Source: Fructobacillus papyrifericola (GTDB taxonomy: Bacteria > Bacillota > Bacilli > Lactobacillales > Lactobacillaceae). Taken from it: a stretch of 64,000 bases of DNA. The stretch's first letter is position 1; the number at the start of each line of letters is the position of its first letter. This document shows positions 9,100-18,276 of this stretch, piece after piece. The DNA lies in assembly GCF_018437235.1 (NCBI RefSeq), contig NZ_JAAMFJ010000002.1:62001-126000 (forward strand), read 5' to 3'. The notes beneath the pieces are model-generated. The model did no database searches. It had not been told where the DNA came from and saw nothing but the letters and a program-made list of their open reading frames with translations. The position numbers and the translations under genes are program-made.

Positions 9100-10488
9100 T
9101 TAACGCTTTTTAGAAAGAACTGTCACCGTTTCAATGTGGGCCGTTTGAGGAAATTGGTCAACCGGAACGACCGGCTGACTAATCACATAGCCCAATTCCT
9201 TGAAAAGGGCACAGTCGCGGGCGGCGGTCACCGGGTTACAAGAAACGTAAACCACCCGGTCGGGGGCCATCAAGACCGTCTTTTCAATCAGTTCTGGCGT
9301 TAGCCCACGCCGTGGCGGATCCACGAAGACGACATCGGGCTGCACGCCTTCCGCCTGCCATTCGACAAATTGCTCGGGCGCGTCCTTTAAGATGTAGGTC
9401 GCGTTTTTGATGCCGTTTAAGGCTAAGTTCTTCTGGGCGTCTGCAATCGTCCCGGGCACCACTTCGACACCAATCACCCGCTCAACCTGGTCGGCTACGG
9501 ACATGCCGATGGTTCCGATCCCAGCATAAGCATCGACGACCAAGTCCGACTTTTTCAACTGAGCCAAATCGGCCGCCGTCTGGTAGAGCCGTTCGGTCAT
9601 GACCGGATTGACCTGGTAAAAGGAATTAGGGCCAATCAAGAAGCGCTTGCCTAAAAGCGAGTCTTCAATCTGGTCCTTTCCATAGAGGGTCTCATTATCG
9701 GCCGATAGTTGGACGTAGTCCTTCTTGGGTGCCTTGTTCAAAATCAAGGAGGTCAAATCAGGCAAAGCAGCCACAATCGCGTCAACCACTTCTGCTTGTT
9801 TTGGCACAGTCGGCTCGTTTGATACCAAAACCACCATCAACTCTTTTGAATAGTAGCCCCGGCGAACCATGATATAGCGAACGGCCCCCTCTTCGGTATC
9901 AGGATCATAGGCTGAAATGGCCAAGTTCTCCAAAATGTTGCGGACAATCACAATCACCTCATCCAAACGACGGTCGTTAACGAAGTAGTCTTCCATCGGT
10001 ACCAACTGATGGGTTCCCCGCTGGTAAAAGCCCGAAAGCAACTTGCCATTCTGCCATTTAACGGGTACAACCGTCTTGTTTCGGTAGTATGATGGGACTT
10101 CCTCATCCATGGTGACGGGTTCAGCAACATCAACCGTCAAGCCGGCCGCCTCGAAGTTTTCTTGAACCAGGGTCCGCTTCCAATCCCTTTGTGCTGGGTA
10201 GGCCCAGTTAACCAAGGGCGCCGTCCCCGCTTCTAAGAGATAGTCGCGCTTTGCGTCAATGCGCTGCGGATTTGCTTCCAGGATTTCTTTGACCGAACCA
10301 TAGGCCGATAGTTTATCAACCTGGATGATTTTGACATCTACCACTTCGCCCAGCATGGTGTTGGCAATGTAAACCGGGTAGTTTTTTTCCGCATCAGCAA
10401 AAGCCAGACCCATCCCGTTTTGGCGAATCTTATCGATGGTTAGGGTGACCGTTTCATTCAGTTTTACAGGTGGGGTTGTCTTAGCCAT
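9100..10488 (-). CDS. rlmD: TrmA/RlmD-family rRNA (uracil-C5) methyltransferase with TRAM domain
   Basis: The 462-aa protein has an N-terminal TRAM-like RNA-binding domain (about 1-60), then a class I methyltransferase fold with a DAYAGIGTIG SAM-binding motif, VDPPRRG, and the catalytic YVSCNP cysteine motif near the C-terminus. The family methylates uridines in 23S rRNA or tRNA; which site is modified here is not clear from sequence. An open frame reaches 10785, but it overlaps rpmE2 and its terminator, so ATG 10488 after AAGGA is taken as the start. Confidence 0.88.
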   Translation of the reverse strand: MAKTTPPVKLNETVTLTIDKIRQNGMGLAFADAEKNYPVYIANTMLGEVVDVKIIQVDKLSAYGSVKEILEANPQRIDAKRDYLLEAGTAPLVNWAYPAQRDWKRTLVQENFEAAGLTVDVAEPVTMDEEVPSYYRNKTVVPVKWQNGKLLSGFYQRGTHQLVPMEDYFVNDRRLDEVIVIVRNILENLAISAYDPDTEEGAVRYIMVRRGYYSKELMVVLVSNEPTVPKQAEVVDAIVAALPDLTSLILNKAPKKDYVQLSADNETLYGKDQIEDSLLGKRFLIGPNSFYQVNPVMTERLYQTAADLAQLKKSDLVVDAYAGIGTIGMSVADQVERVIGVEVVPGTIADAQKNLALNGIKNATYILKDAPEQFVEWQAEGVQPDVVFVDPPRRGLTPELIEKTVLMAPDRVVYVSCNPVTAARDCALFKELGYVISQPVVPVDQFPQTAHIETVTVLSKKR

Positions 10489-10530
10489 AAGGATTCCTAC
10501 TGTGCGTTTTGTAAAAGACTTTTTCAAAAG

Positions 10531-10560
10531 AAAAAACGTCCACCAAGGTGAACGTTTTTG
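10531..10560 (-). terminator. Terminator of rpmE2
   Basis: The minus-strand hairpin AACGTTCACC...GGTGGACGTT is followed by a T-run. It lies 8 bp after the L31 stop codon. Confidence 0.8.
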
Positions 10561-10567
10561 AACAAAC

Positions 10568-10831
10568 TTATTGGTCGTTGTTCTTGAAACCGAAGTTCGC
10601 AAACTTCTTGTTAAACTTGTCAACGGCACCATCAGCCTGAGTAAACTTCTGCTTACCAGTGTAGAATGGGTGTGAGTCTGACGTAATATCCATACGTACT
10701 GATGGATATTCTTGGCCGTCAAATTCAGCCGTCGTTTCCGTTTCAACAGTAGAAGCTGACAAGAACTTCTTACCAGTTGCGGCATCGATGAAAACTACTG
10801 GACGGTAGTTTGGGTGGATATCTGCTTTCAT
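10568..10831 (-). CDS. rpmE2: 50S ribosomal protein L31 type B
   Basis: The 87-aa protein begins [12 protein letters not shown] and has the [10 protein letters not shown] segment of type B L31. It has no cysteine, so it is the zinc-independent (C-minus) form, the version often induced under zinc limitation in species that also carry a C+ copy. Whether a C+ copy exists here cannot be seen. It has its own promoter and terminator, so it is monocistronic. Confidence 0.95.
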   Translation of the reverse strand: MKADIHPNYRPVVFIDAATGKKFLSASTVETETTAEFDGQEYPSVRMDITSDSHPFYTGKQKFTQADGAVDKFNKKFANFGFKNNDQ

Positions 10832-10888
10832 GACTAATCTCCTTAGCGCCCTGACTATTCATAGCCAGAGTCAGTTATTAACTGTATA

Positions 10889-10917
10889 AGTGTAGCATGC
10901 CAAAGTCTTTTTGACAA
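10889..10917 (-). promoter_or_regulatory. Sigma-A promoter of rpmE2
   Basis: TTGTCA (10917-10912) and TACACT (10894-10889) are spaced 17 bp on the minus strand, about 60 bp upstream of the L31 start. Confidence 0.6.
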
Positions 10918-10921
10918 GAAC

Positions 10922-12208
10922 TTATGGCATCAAATTAATGAGGTCAACCCCTTCAATTTGAAGGTCAACGCCCAGGCCGCGCAGCTTCTCAGCAATTCGG
11001 TCGTAACCACGCAAAATGTGGGAGGCGTTATCAATCACCGTTTGACCATCGGCCATGATGGCGGCAATCACCAGAGCAGCCCCGGCACGGATTTCCGCGG
11101 CTTCCACCGTGGTTCCGACCAGACGCTTCGAGTGGTTAATCTTGATTTCCCCAGGATTTAGGGAAGACAGTTCCGCCCCCATCCGGCGCAATTCGGCAAT
11201 GTGGCGAATCCGCTGTGGGTAAATCGTTTCAATAATGGTTGATTCCCCCTCTGCCAAGAAGAGCAAAGGCGTAATCGGCTGTTGCAAATCCGTGGCAAAA
11301 CCAGGGTATGGCATGGTTTTGATGGAAACCGGCTTCAAGGCGCGGGACGGTCCGATGTAGATCGAGTCGTCGCCAATCTGCATATCAACGCCCATTTCAA
11401 TCAACTTGGACGTGTATGACTCCAAGTGTTCCGGAATGACGTTTTGAATGGTCACGCCATCGCCGTATGCCGCCGCCATGGACATGTAAGTCCCGGCTTC
11501 GATTCGGTCAGGAATCACCGTGTGGGTGTTTTGTGCCTTCAAGGAGTCCACACCAGTAATCCGGATGGTATCGGTTCCGGCACCACGGATGTTGGCCCCC
11601 ATGTTGTTCAAGAAGGTCGCGATATCGATAATTTCAGGCTCCTTGGCCACGTTTTCGATAATCGTCTGACCTTCGGCACGAACGGCCGCCAAGATGATGT
11701 TAATCGTTGCCCCAACGGAAACCGTGTCGAGAGCGATTCGGGCCCCCTTCAAACCGTTTTCCGTCGCATCGATGTTAATCACATCGTCTTTTTCCGTGAC
11801 TTTGGCACCGAGGGCCTCAAAACCCTTGATGTGTTGGTCAATTGGACGGGAGCCCAAGTTATCACCACCGGGGAAAGTCACCGTGGCACGGCCAAAGCGG
11901 CCGAGCAAGGCCCCCATGAAGTAATAGGAGGCACGCAGGGACTTGATCGCCGTTGCCGGCAATGGCGCTTCCTTAATCGTCGTTGGATCAATGGAGAGGT
12001 CGCCATCATGGAAGTTCGAGTGAACGTTCATGGCGGCCAGAATGTATTGTAAGTTTTTAACGTCCAAAATCTGTGGCACGTTGTCAAAGTTAACCGCTGT
12101 ATCAGCCAAAATAGCTGCTGGAATCAGCGCAACCGTTGAGTTTTTGGCACCACCGATGGTCACTTGACCAGCGACTTTGTGGCCACCGTTAATAATAATT
12201 TTTGCCAT
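10922..12208 (-). CDS. murA: UDP-N-acetylglucosamine 1-carboxyvinyltransferase (MurA/MurZ subtype, Asp active site)
   Basis: This 428-aa enolpyruvyl transferase starts peptidoglycan precursor synthesis by adding enolpyruvate from PEP to UDP-GlcNAc. K22-N23 (GAKNSTVAL) and the RPIDQH loop are conserved and match the MurZ/MurA2 subtype. The catalytic loop reads PGGDNLGSRP, so residue 116, normally the Cys attacked by fosfomycin, is Asp (codon GAT, 11863-11861). In mycobacterial, chlamydial and Borrelia MurA the same Cys-to-Asp change keeps activity and gives fosfomycin insensitivity. The gene is single and lies between pheT and rpmE2. Confidence 0.92.
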   Translation of the reverse strand: MAKIIINGGHKVAGQVTIGGAKNSTVALIPAAILADTAVNFDNVPQILDVKNLQYILAAMNVHSNFHDGDLSIDPTTIKEAPLPATAIKSLRASYYFMGALLGRFGRATVTFPGGDNLGSRPIDQHIKGFEALGAKVTEKDDVINIDATENGLKGARIALDTVSVGATINIILAAVRAEGQTIIENVAKEPEIIDIATFLNNMGANIRGAGTDTIRITGVDSLKAQNTHTVIPDRIEAGTYMSMAAAYGDGVTIQNVIPEHLESYTSKLIEMGVDMQIGDDSIYIGPSRALKPVSIKTMPYPGFATDLQQPITPLLFLAEGESTIIETIYPQRIRHIAELRRMGAELSSLNPGEIKINHSKRLVGTTVEAAEIRAGAALVIAAIMADGQTVIDNASHILRGYDRIAEKLRGLGVDLQIEGVDLINLMP

Positions 12209-12277
12209 GAGGCGAATCCTACTTAGCTATGAGTTTACTTCGATTATACGGGGTTTATTAAAAACTGACAATTGCAA

Positions 12278-14737
12278 TTAACGAATTTCCGCGCCAAATT
12301 CTTTCACTAAGGCTTCTTCAACCTTGGCAAAGTCCTTGGTCACCGCTTCTTCGACCAAGGTGTCGTTTTGATCTTGATAAGTCAGCTGATAGGCCAGGGA
12401 CTTCTTCCCTTCCGGCGTTCCCTGACCGGTGTAAAGGTCAAAGAAGGAAACGGTCTTCAGGTGTTGACCAGCTGTCTTTTCAATCAAGTCCACGACCGCT
12501 TGGTTAGTCAACTTGGCATCAACCAGGATGGCCAAATCACGAGTGATCTGTGGGTAACGCGAAATTGGTTGATAGGCGTTGTCCCGCTTTGCAAAGTCAA
12601 TGATTTCTTCCAAATTCAATTCGAAGGCAAAGATGGCGGGCAGCTTTTGTTTGGCCACAAACTCCGGGTGAACCTGCCCAACGTAACCCAGGTATACCTC
12701 ACCGGCATAAACGTCAGCGGTTTGACCCGGGTGCATGTTTGGGTGTTCCTTGGCAGCCTTGAAGCTGACCTTTTCAATGCCAATGTTCGCCAAGTAGCTT
12801 TCAACCCGGCCCTTCATGGCGTAAAAGTCGACTTCTCGGTTCTTAATCTCGTTTTGCCAAGTCGATTCGGCAAGCGAGCCCACCAAAACAGCGGCCAGGT
12901 GTTCTTGTTCAACGGGCTGAACGGCGGCGTTATCGTTCAAGAAGACACGGCCCTGCTCGTACAAGGCGATGTTCTTAACCGAACGGGCCACGTTGTAGGC
13001 TACGTCGTCAATCAAGCCGGAAAGCAAGTTTTGCCGTGCCGTTGTGCGGTCCGAAGACATTGGGTAATCCAAGGCCAAGACCGGGTGGTCGGCGCCGATG
13101 TTAAAGGCCGTTGCCTTTTCCGGCGTCATCAAGGCGTAGGAAATCGCCTGGTCAAAGCCAAGCGCCTGCAAAATCTTGCGGGATGCCCGAATCTTCTTTT
13201 GCCGGGGCGTCAAATCACCGGCCGTTGACTGGCCATCGATCAAGGCTGTTGGCAAATTGTCGTAGCCGTAAAGGCGGCCGACTTCTTCGACCAGGTCGGC
13301 CGGAATCCGCAGGTCCGTTCGGCGACCAGGAATGATTGCCGTCAGCTGGCCGTCAGCGACTTTTACCTGCAGGGCCAGCTTCTCCAAAATCGTTACAACT
13401 TCTTCTTCCGTCAAAGTCGTCCCAAGAACCTGGTTAAAGCGGGCCACGGGCATGGTAATCGTCACGTCTTCGGCCTTTGCAAAGCCGGCAGTTGCTTGAC
13501 CATCAGCAAGCTGGCCCTTAGCTGATAAGGCAATCCGGTTGGCCGCTGATGACAGGGCCGTCTTGGTGTTCGTCAAATCAATACCACGTTCCAAACGGAA
13601 GGAAGATTCCGAACGAAGTCCGTGACGGCGGGCGGCTTGACGAATCAAGCTGGCATTGTACTGGCCGGCCACAATCAAGACGTTTTCAGTCTTTTCGGTC
13701 ACGGCATAGCTTGGGTCAGCGGCAATCCCGGCCAAGGCCAGAATTTGAGAACCTGCTGACAAAACGATGTCTTGCCCAGCGCGCAAGGCAATGGCTTCTT
13801 CCCCATCCCCTTGACCAAGCACTTCGCCCTCTTCAGCTAAGCGAACCAGCACCGTCTTGTCTGCCAAGCGGTCCAGGTCAAAGGCAGCCAGTGGTTGGCC
13901 ACTGGCCAGGAGTTCTTCGTGCAAAGCGTCCAAGACGTTGTTAACCGGCTTAATGCCAGAGGTCCAAAGTCGGCGCTGTAAGGCCAGGCCACTTTCCTGC
14001 ACCTGCACGCCATTGACAACGGCAAGGGCTAGGCCAGAAGCCAAAGTCTGCTGTGCGATTTCGGCTGTCACCTGTGCATCCGCCGTTTCCTTGGCAACTG
14101 CTGCGCCGGTCACCACTTGTTCGCTCACCTTCTGATCAAGCATGGCCGCCAATTCATAGGCCATTCCCCGCATGGAAAGCAAGTCGGCCCGGTTGGGCGT
14201 CAAGTCCGTGTCAATCATCGGATCCTTCAAGCCAAGGACGACAAGGGCGTCGTCACCGGGCTTAACGTCCGCGCCTTGGTCAAAGACGTAAATGCCCTCT
14301 TCAAAGGGCTGTGGACAAAGGGCGTCGGGTAGTCCGATTTCCTGTAGGGCTGAAAGCATCCCGTAGGAAACTTCGCCACGGAGCTTGGCCTTTCGAATCT
14401 TCACCAATTCACCGGATTCGTGATCAATGATGTGGGCGCCGACCGTTGCCAAAATCACCAACTGACCTTCGGCGACGTTTGGTGCACCGGTCACAATTTG
14501 AATCGTTTCCTGACCGTCAAAGACCTGGGTGATGTGCAGGTGGTCGGAATCCGGGTGATCCTTAACTTCATCAACACGGGCCACAATCAAGCCGTCCTGC
14601 TTGGCTGCTGCCTGACCAACCTCTTCGATTTCAACGGCCGTCAATTCGATTTTTTGGGCCAAGTCCAACACGGCCTGTTCGCTCAGGTCCAAGCCTGGCG
14701 TCAAATAGTCGTTTAACCACTTTAAATTCGTCTTCAT
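12278..14737 (-). CDS. pheT: Phenylalanyl-tRNA synthetase beta subunit
   Basis: The 819-aa beta subunit of the cytoplasmic alpha2beta2 PheRS contains an N-terminal tRNA-binding EMAP-like domain (about 40-150), B3/4 editing and B5 domains, and a C-terminal ferredoxin-fold anticodon-binding domain (YPQITRDLAILVD about 725). The length is normal. It starts 2 bp after the pheS stop and is co-transcribed with it under the Phe T-box. Confidence 0.95.
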   Translation of the reverse strand: MKTNLKWLNDYLTPGLDLSEQAVLDLAQKIELTAVEIEEVGQAAAKQDGLIVARVDEVKDHPDSDHLHITQVFDGQETIQIVTGAPNVAEGQLVILATVGAHIIDHESGELVKIRKAKLRGEVSYGMLSALQEIGLPDALCPQPFEEGIYVFDQGADVKPGDDALVVLGLKDPMIDTDLTPNRADLLSMRGMAYELAAMLDQKVSEQVVTGAAVAKETADAQVTAEIAQQTLASGLALAVVNGVQVQESGLALQRRLWTSGIKPVNNVLDALHEELLASGQPLAAFDLDRLADKTVLVRLAEEGEVLGQGDGEEAIALRAGQDIVLSAGSQILALAGIAADPSYAVTEKTENVLIVAGQYNASLIRQAARRHGLRSESSFRLERGIDLTNTKTALSSAANRIALSAKGQLADGQATAGFAKAEDVTITMPVARFNQVLGTTLTEEEVVTILEKLALQVKVADGQLTAIIPGRRTDLRIPADLVEEVGRLYGYDNLPTALIDGQSTAGDLTPRQKKIRASRKILQALGFDQAISYALMTPEKATAFNIGADHPVLALDYPMSSDRTTARQNLLSGLIDDVAYNVARSVKNIALYEQGRVFLNDNAAVQPVEQEHLAAVLVGSLAESTWQNEIKNREVDFYAMKGRVESYLANIGIEKVSFKAAKEHPNMHPGQTADVYAGEVYLGYVGQVHPEFVAKQKLPAIFAFELNLEEIIDFAKRDNAYQPISRYPQITRDLAILVDAKLTNQAVVDLIEKTAGQHLKTVSFFDLYTGQGTPEGKKSLAYQLTYQDQNDTLVEEAVTKDFAKVEEALVKEFGAEIR

Positions 14738-14739
14738 GA

Positions 14740-15789
14740 TTAGTTTCCTCGCTCGTTAAACTGCTCTAAGAAACGGCTGTCGTTTAAGTAGAACTGGCGG
14801 ATGTCTTCCACCCCGTACTTCAACATGGCAAAGCGGTCCGGACCAAGTCCAAAGGCAAAGGCCGTGTATTCTTCTGGGTCAATACCGTCCATCTTCAAGA
14901 CGTTGGGGTGGGTCATTCCAGCACCCAAGACCTCAATCCACTTGATGTCTTCGGGCTTGGTGTCTGCGGTCACCTCATCCCAGGAAACGTCGACTTCAAC
15001 GGATGGTTCCGTAAATGGGAAGTAGGAAGGCCGCAAACGAATTTGGTGCTTTTCACCAAAGAGCTCCTGCATGATGGAAAGGAGGGTCCCCTTCAAATCG
15101 GCCATGGTGATGTTCTTACCGACAACCAGCCCTTCGACTTGGTGGAACTGGTGGGAGTGGGTCGCATCGTCGGTATCACGACGGTAGACTTTTCCCGGGG
15201 CAATCATCTTCAAGGGTCCCTTTGAAAAGTCGTGCTTCTCCATTACACGCGATTGGACAGGAGACGTCTGCGTACGAAGCAAGATTTCCGGCGTGATGTA
15301 GAAGGTATCCTGCATATCACGGGCCGGGTGGTCCTTTGGCAGGTTTTCCCGCTCAAAATTGTATTCATCGGTTTCGACTTCGGGTGAGTCAGTTGGATCG
15401 TCAATGATTTGGTAACCGAGTCCCAGGAAGTGGGCTTCGATTTCATCCATGATTTGCTGCAAGACGTGGGGGGCGCCCAGTTTTGGTGCTGCCCCTGGCA
15501 AAGTCACGTCGAGTGTTTCAGCTGCGAGCTTTTCTTCCAAGGCCTTGGCTGCTTGGGCGGCCTTCTTTTCTTCAATCTTTTCCTGGATGGCCGTGCGAAC
15601 CTGGTTTCCAACCTGGCCGACTTCCTTCTTTTCGTCAATCGACAAATCCTTCATCGACTTTAATACGCCGGTAATCTTTCCCTTCTTTCCGAGGAAAGTC
15701 ACGCGAACTGCTTCCACATCCACGTCGGGCTTGGCCAATTCGGCCGTTGCTTCTTTCAAGAAGCCCTGTAATTCTTCAACTAATGTCAT
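14740..15789 (-). CDS. pheS: Phenylalanyl-tRNA synthetase alpha subunit
   Basis: The 349-aa class II catalytic subunit has an N-terminal coiled coil (1-90), motif 2 ([22 protein letters not shown]), and motif 3 with [11 protein letters not shown] near the end. Two close ATGs occur (15795 and 15789). The second has the better spacing from the GAGGG ribosome site, so I use it. A longer frame to 15843 runs into the T-box terminator and is not used. Confidence 0.93.
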   Translation of the reverse strand: MTLVEELQGFLKEATAELAKPDVDVEAVRVTFLGKKGKITGVLKSMKDLSIDEKKEVGQVGNQVRTAIQEKIEEKKAAQAAKALEEKLAAETLDVTLPGAAPKLGAPHVLQQIMDEIEAHFLGLGYQIIDDPTDSPEVETDEYNFERENLPKDHPARDMQDTFYITPEILLRTQTSPVQSRVMEKHDFSKGPLKMIAPGKVYRRDTDDATHSHQFHQVEGLVVGKNITMADLKGTLLSIMQELFGEKHQIRLRPSYFPFTEPSVEVDVSWDEVTADTKPEDIKWIEVLGAGMTHPNVLKMDGIDPEEYTAFAFGLGPDRFAMLKYGVEDIRQFYLNDSRFLEQFNERGN

Positions 15790-15804
15790 CTTCATCCCTC
15801 TTTT

Positions 15805-16042
15805 ATCCAAATAAAAAAGCCCCCTGTCATCTTTCGATGCCAAGGGACGTCACGAATGCCGCGGTACCACCCAAGTTCTAGCTAGGCTAGCGCTTTTCGC
15901 CGGTATCGGCGGCAACCGTTGACGATTAAATCAAGTTTCTTCGGACTGAAATTCAAAGGGCTGGTTAACGGGCTCTCACTTCCCCCGCTCGCTGATTAAC
16001 CAGGAAACCTTCTACTAGGTCCTGCATTTCTCCTTTAGTATA
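15805..16042 (-). promoter_or_regulatory. Phe-specific T-box riboswitch of pheST
   Basis: The minus-strand leader carries the canonical T-box sequence GGGTGGTACCGCGG (15872-15859), which pairs with the NCCA end of uncharged tRNA. A TTC triplet at 15950-15948, in a GAA-rich internal loop context, fits a Phe specifier. The leader ends in a GC-rich terminator hairpin with a T-run (15848-15813). A -10 like TATACT lies at 16042-16037. Uncharged tRNA-Phe would therefore raise pheST expression. Confidence 0.9.
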
Positions 16043-16137
16043 GCAAATTTCACAGGAAGAAACTAGGGAGTGAGCTAGTGCTTTTTCTAAACGTCTCCCT
16101 TACTCAGTCACTTTTTTAGAATATTTGTAACAAATAT

Positions 16138-16166
16138 TTAACAAAGGACATAAAGTAGGTTAGAAT
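16138..16166 (+). promoter_or_regulatory. Promoter for the 60-aa membrane protein
   Basis: TTAACA (16138-16143), 17-bp spacer and TAGAAT (16161-16166), about 30 bp upstream of the ATG. Confidence 0.6.
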
Positions 16167-16199
16167 AGACTTAGTTAAACGAGACGGAGGTAAAAGGAC

Positions 16200-16382
16200 A
16201 TGAAGAATACATTGATTCCAACACTCATTGGAACAGTCGTCTACTTCTTGGTCATCCACTTCTGGTTGTATTCCGGCGACCTGCGGATGGACCTCTTTTC
16301 CGCCGCCCTCTTCTTCCTGATTTTGACGGGCATTAACGCTTACATGCAGCATCGATCAAGGAAGCAAAAAGAAAATAAATAA
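16200..16382 (+). CDS. Small two-TM membrane protein, unknown
   Basis: The 60-aa ORF has a good GGAGG ribosome site, its own promoter and a terminator, so it is very likely real. It contains two hydrophobic helices (about 5-24 and 33-50) separated by a short loop, and a basic C-terminal tail (RSRKQKEN). No family is recognised. It stands alone on the plus strand between two minus-strand units. Confidence 0.7.
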   Translation: MKNTLIPTLIGTVVYFLVIHFWLYSGDLRMDLFSAALFFLILTGINAYMQHRSRKQKENK

Positions 16383-16383
16383 T

Positions 16384-16414
16384 AAAAAGCACACCTTCAC
16401 AGGCGTGCTTTTTT
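16384..16414. terminator. Bidirectional terminator
   Basis: The AAAAAGCACACC...GGCGTGCTTTTTT hairpin has A/T runs on both sides. It serves the 60-aa gene and the convergent CPBP gene. Confidence 0.75.
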
Positions 16415-17198
16415 AAGGCTTCAATTCAACAACTTTCTGCTCGACTAAGTTTTTATCCAACAAATAAAGAACAATCAGTGAAAGAATCAATGCACCGGAA
16501 TAAATCACGAGCACTTCCAGAAAATGGTCCGTGTTAGTCCCCTTGATAATATTCAATGAAAAGTCAAAGACAAAGTGAATCACGGCCGTTACCCAAATCT
16601 TATTGCTAACAATTCGAATAGCACACAACAGCATACCCATGCAAAAGGCATAGAAGACCTGTTCCAGAGTAGCAAGGGTGTTGGTGCCATCCAGGTTCAT
16701 CAGATAAAGCAAGCCAAAGACGATGCTCGTCACAAGAGCAATGACCGTCATTCTAGATTGCTGAACATCATGACGATTCAAGATCCGCTGCATGAGATTA
16801 AACAAATAGCCCCGAGCAAAGTATTCTTCAAAGAAGCCGGCCCCGACCGCAACCAAAACACAACTTAAAATCACGTTTAACGATGCTTTTGGCATTCCCA
16901 TCAAACTAGCAATATTGCCATTGAGTAAATAAATCATCAAAAGATAGGCGAATAGAACTCCCGTCATTCCCCTTTGCCCTTTTGTCAAAGTCAAACGCTT
17001 TGCAAAAAGCTTTTCACGATTGGTTTCCTTACGAACGAGCCGAACGACAAAAAATAGGAAGGCCAACATTAGCGCGCCTAAAAAGATTGTGCCAGCTAAG
17101 GGGACGACTTGGGGTTCGGCCGGTTCAACGGCAGATCCGAAGAACATTAAAATAAAAATCAGAATACCGTGATGCACCTTGATGTCTTGCTTTGCCAT
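16413..17198 (-). CDS. CPBP-family intramembrane protein (CAAX protease-like)
   Basis: The 261-aa protein has about seven to eight membrane segments and the Abi/CPBP domain. Motif 1 is intact (EEYFAR, E124-E125-R129), and the later motif histidine is present (H208 in AVIHFVFD). The motif-2 histidine of the FxxxH pattern is replaced by Tyr (FGLLY, Y165), which may reduce or abolish proteolysis. In lactic acid bacteria such proteins often give self-immunity to bacteriocins; no bacteriocin gene is next to it here. Confidence 0.75.
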   Translation of the reverse strand: MAKQDIKVHHGILIFILMFFGSAVEPAEPQVVPLAGTIFLGALMLAFLFFVVRLVRKETNREKLFAKRLTLTKGQRGMTGVLFAYLLMIYLLNGNIASLMGMPKASLNVILSCVLVAVGAGFFEEYFARGYLFNLMQRILNRHDVQQSRMTVIALVTSIVFGLLYLMNLDGTNTLATLEQVFYAFCMGMLLCAIRIVSNKIWVTAVIHFVFDFSLNIIKGTNTDHFLEVLVIYSGALILSLIVLYLLDKNLVEQKVVELKP

Positions 17199-17269
17199 GT
17201 CATTCTCCGTTTTTAGAAATTTTTACTCATCTAGCTTAGCATGTTTATACCTTCCTTATCTGTATGCTT

Positions 17270-17303
17270 AAAAAAAGCACGCCATCACGGGCGTGCTTTT
17301 TTT
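17270..17303 (-). terminator. Terminator of the D-2-hydroxyacid dehydrogenase gene
   Basis: The AAAAAAAGCACGCC...GGGCGTGCTTTTTTT hairpin is strong, symmetric and could act both ways. It starts just after the dehydrogenase stop. Confidence 0.8.
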
Positions 17304-17304
17304 C

Positions 17305-18240
17305 TTATTCATTTACTTGATTCTTTGTTCCCTTGCCTGCCAAGACATCCAGGATGTTTTCAGCTGCTGTCTTCGCAATGGCCTTCTTGGCCTCACGAGA
17401 ACCACCAGCCACGTGTGGCAAAACGTAGGTGTTTTCAAGCGAAAGCAGTTCGTTTGAAGGCGAAATTGGCTCCTTTTCAACAACGTCCAAGCCGGCGCCA
17501 GCGATTTCACCAGCCTTCAAGGCAATAATCAAAGCCGCTTCGTCCACAACCGGTCCACGACCGACGTTGACCAAAACGGCCGTCTGCTTCATCTTCTTAA
17601 AGGCGGCCTCGTTGACCAATTTCGTGGTCTTTTCCGTTGCTGGCAGGGTCGAAACGACAAAGTCGGCCTTCTCAAAGATTTCATCCAGGGAAGCCATGCG
17701 GCCGTTTGGCACGTCCTTATCGTGGCGGGCGTAGGCCAAAACTTCAACACCAAAGCCGGTCAACAATTCGGCAACCGTTCGACCAATGTGCCCAAAGCCA
17801 AGAATCCCCACAACTTTGTTGCACACTTGCATGCCTGGGTGGGTAGAAGCATAGGCCTTTGCTTTTTCATCCGTAATGCCCCGCTTGTCCGTATCGTACA
17901 AGCGACCAGCCATCAACATCAAGGCGACCGCCGTTTCAGCAACGGCCGTGGCGTTTGCACCAGGCGTGTTGGCCACAACAATGCCACGCTCCTTGGCAGC
18001 AGCCAAATCAACGTTATCATAGCCTACACCGTGACGGGCAATGACCTTTAAGTTTGGGAAACGGTCCATGACCGCACCGTCAATCTTAAACATCATGAGC
18101 AGGATGCCGACCACGTCTGGATCCGGCGCAAAGTCCTGGTCGGACGTCTGCGCGTTGGCCACGACTTCATAACCAGCCGCTTGCAATTCCTTGATAGCGG
18201 AATCATTCACACCATTAAACACTAAAATTTTCTTTGCCAT
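17305..18240 (-). CDS. D-2-hydroxyacid dehydrogenase (phosphoglycerate dehydrogenase-like)
   Basis: The 311-aa NAD-dependent enzyme has a Rossmann loop GFGHIG at 148-153, the conserved catalytic Arg/Glu region, and a His in LPHVAGGSREA near the C-terminus. It lacks an ACT domain, so it is the short SerA-like class; no other serine-pathway gene is nearby. Substrates could be 3-phosphoglycerate or another 2-hydroxyacid such as D-hydroxyisocaproate. The start at 18240 is chosen for its GGGAG ribosome site. Confidence 0.82.
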   Translation of the reverse strand: MAKKILVFNGVNDSAIKELQAAGYEVVANAQTSDQDFAPDPDVVGILLMMFKIDGAVMDRFPNLKVIARHGVGYDNVDLAAAKERGIVVANTPGANATAVAETAVALMLMAGRLYDTDKRGITDEKAKAYASTHPGMQVCNKVVGILGFGHIGRTVAELLTGFGVEVLAYARHDKDVPNGRMASLDEIFEKADFVVSTLPATEKTTKLVNEAAFKKMKQTAVLVNVGRGPVVDEAALIIALKAGEIAGAGLDVVEKEPISPSNELLSLENTYVLPHVAGGSREAKKAIAKTAAENILDVLAGKGTKNQVNE

Positions 18241-18276
18241 GAGAACTCCCTTCCCCACTGTTGTAACGCAATTAGC

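Noticed and set aside
11426-12052. 208-aa plus-strand ORF inside murA
   Set aside because: Antisense frame of murA; no ribosome site and no recognisable domain.
12368-13228. 286-aa plus-strand ORF inside pheT
   Set aside because: It is a shadow frame opposite a well-supported pheT and has no start signals.
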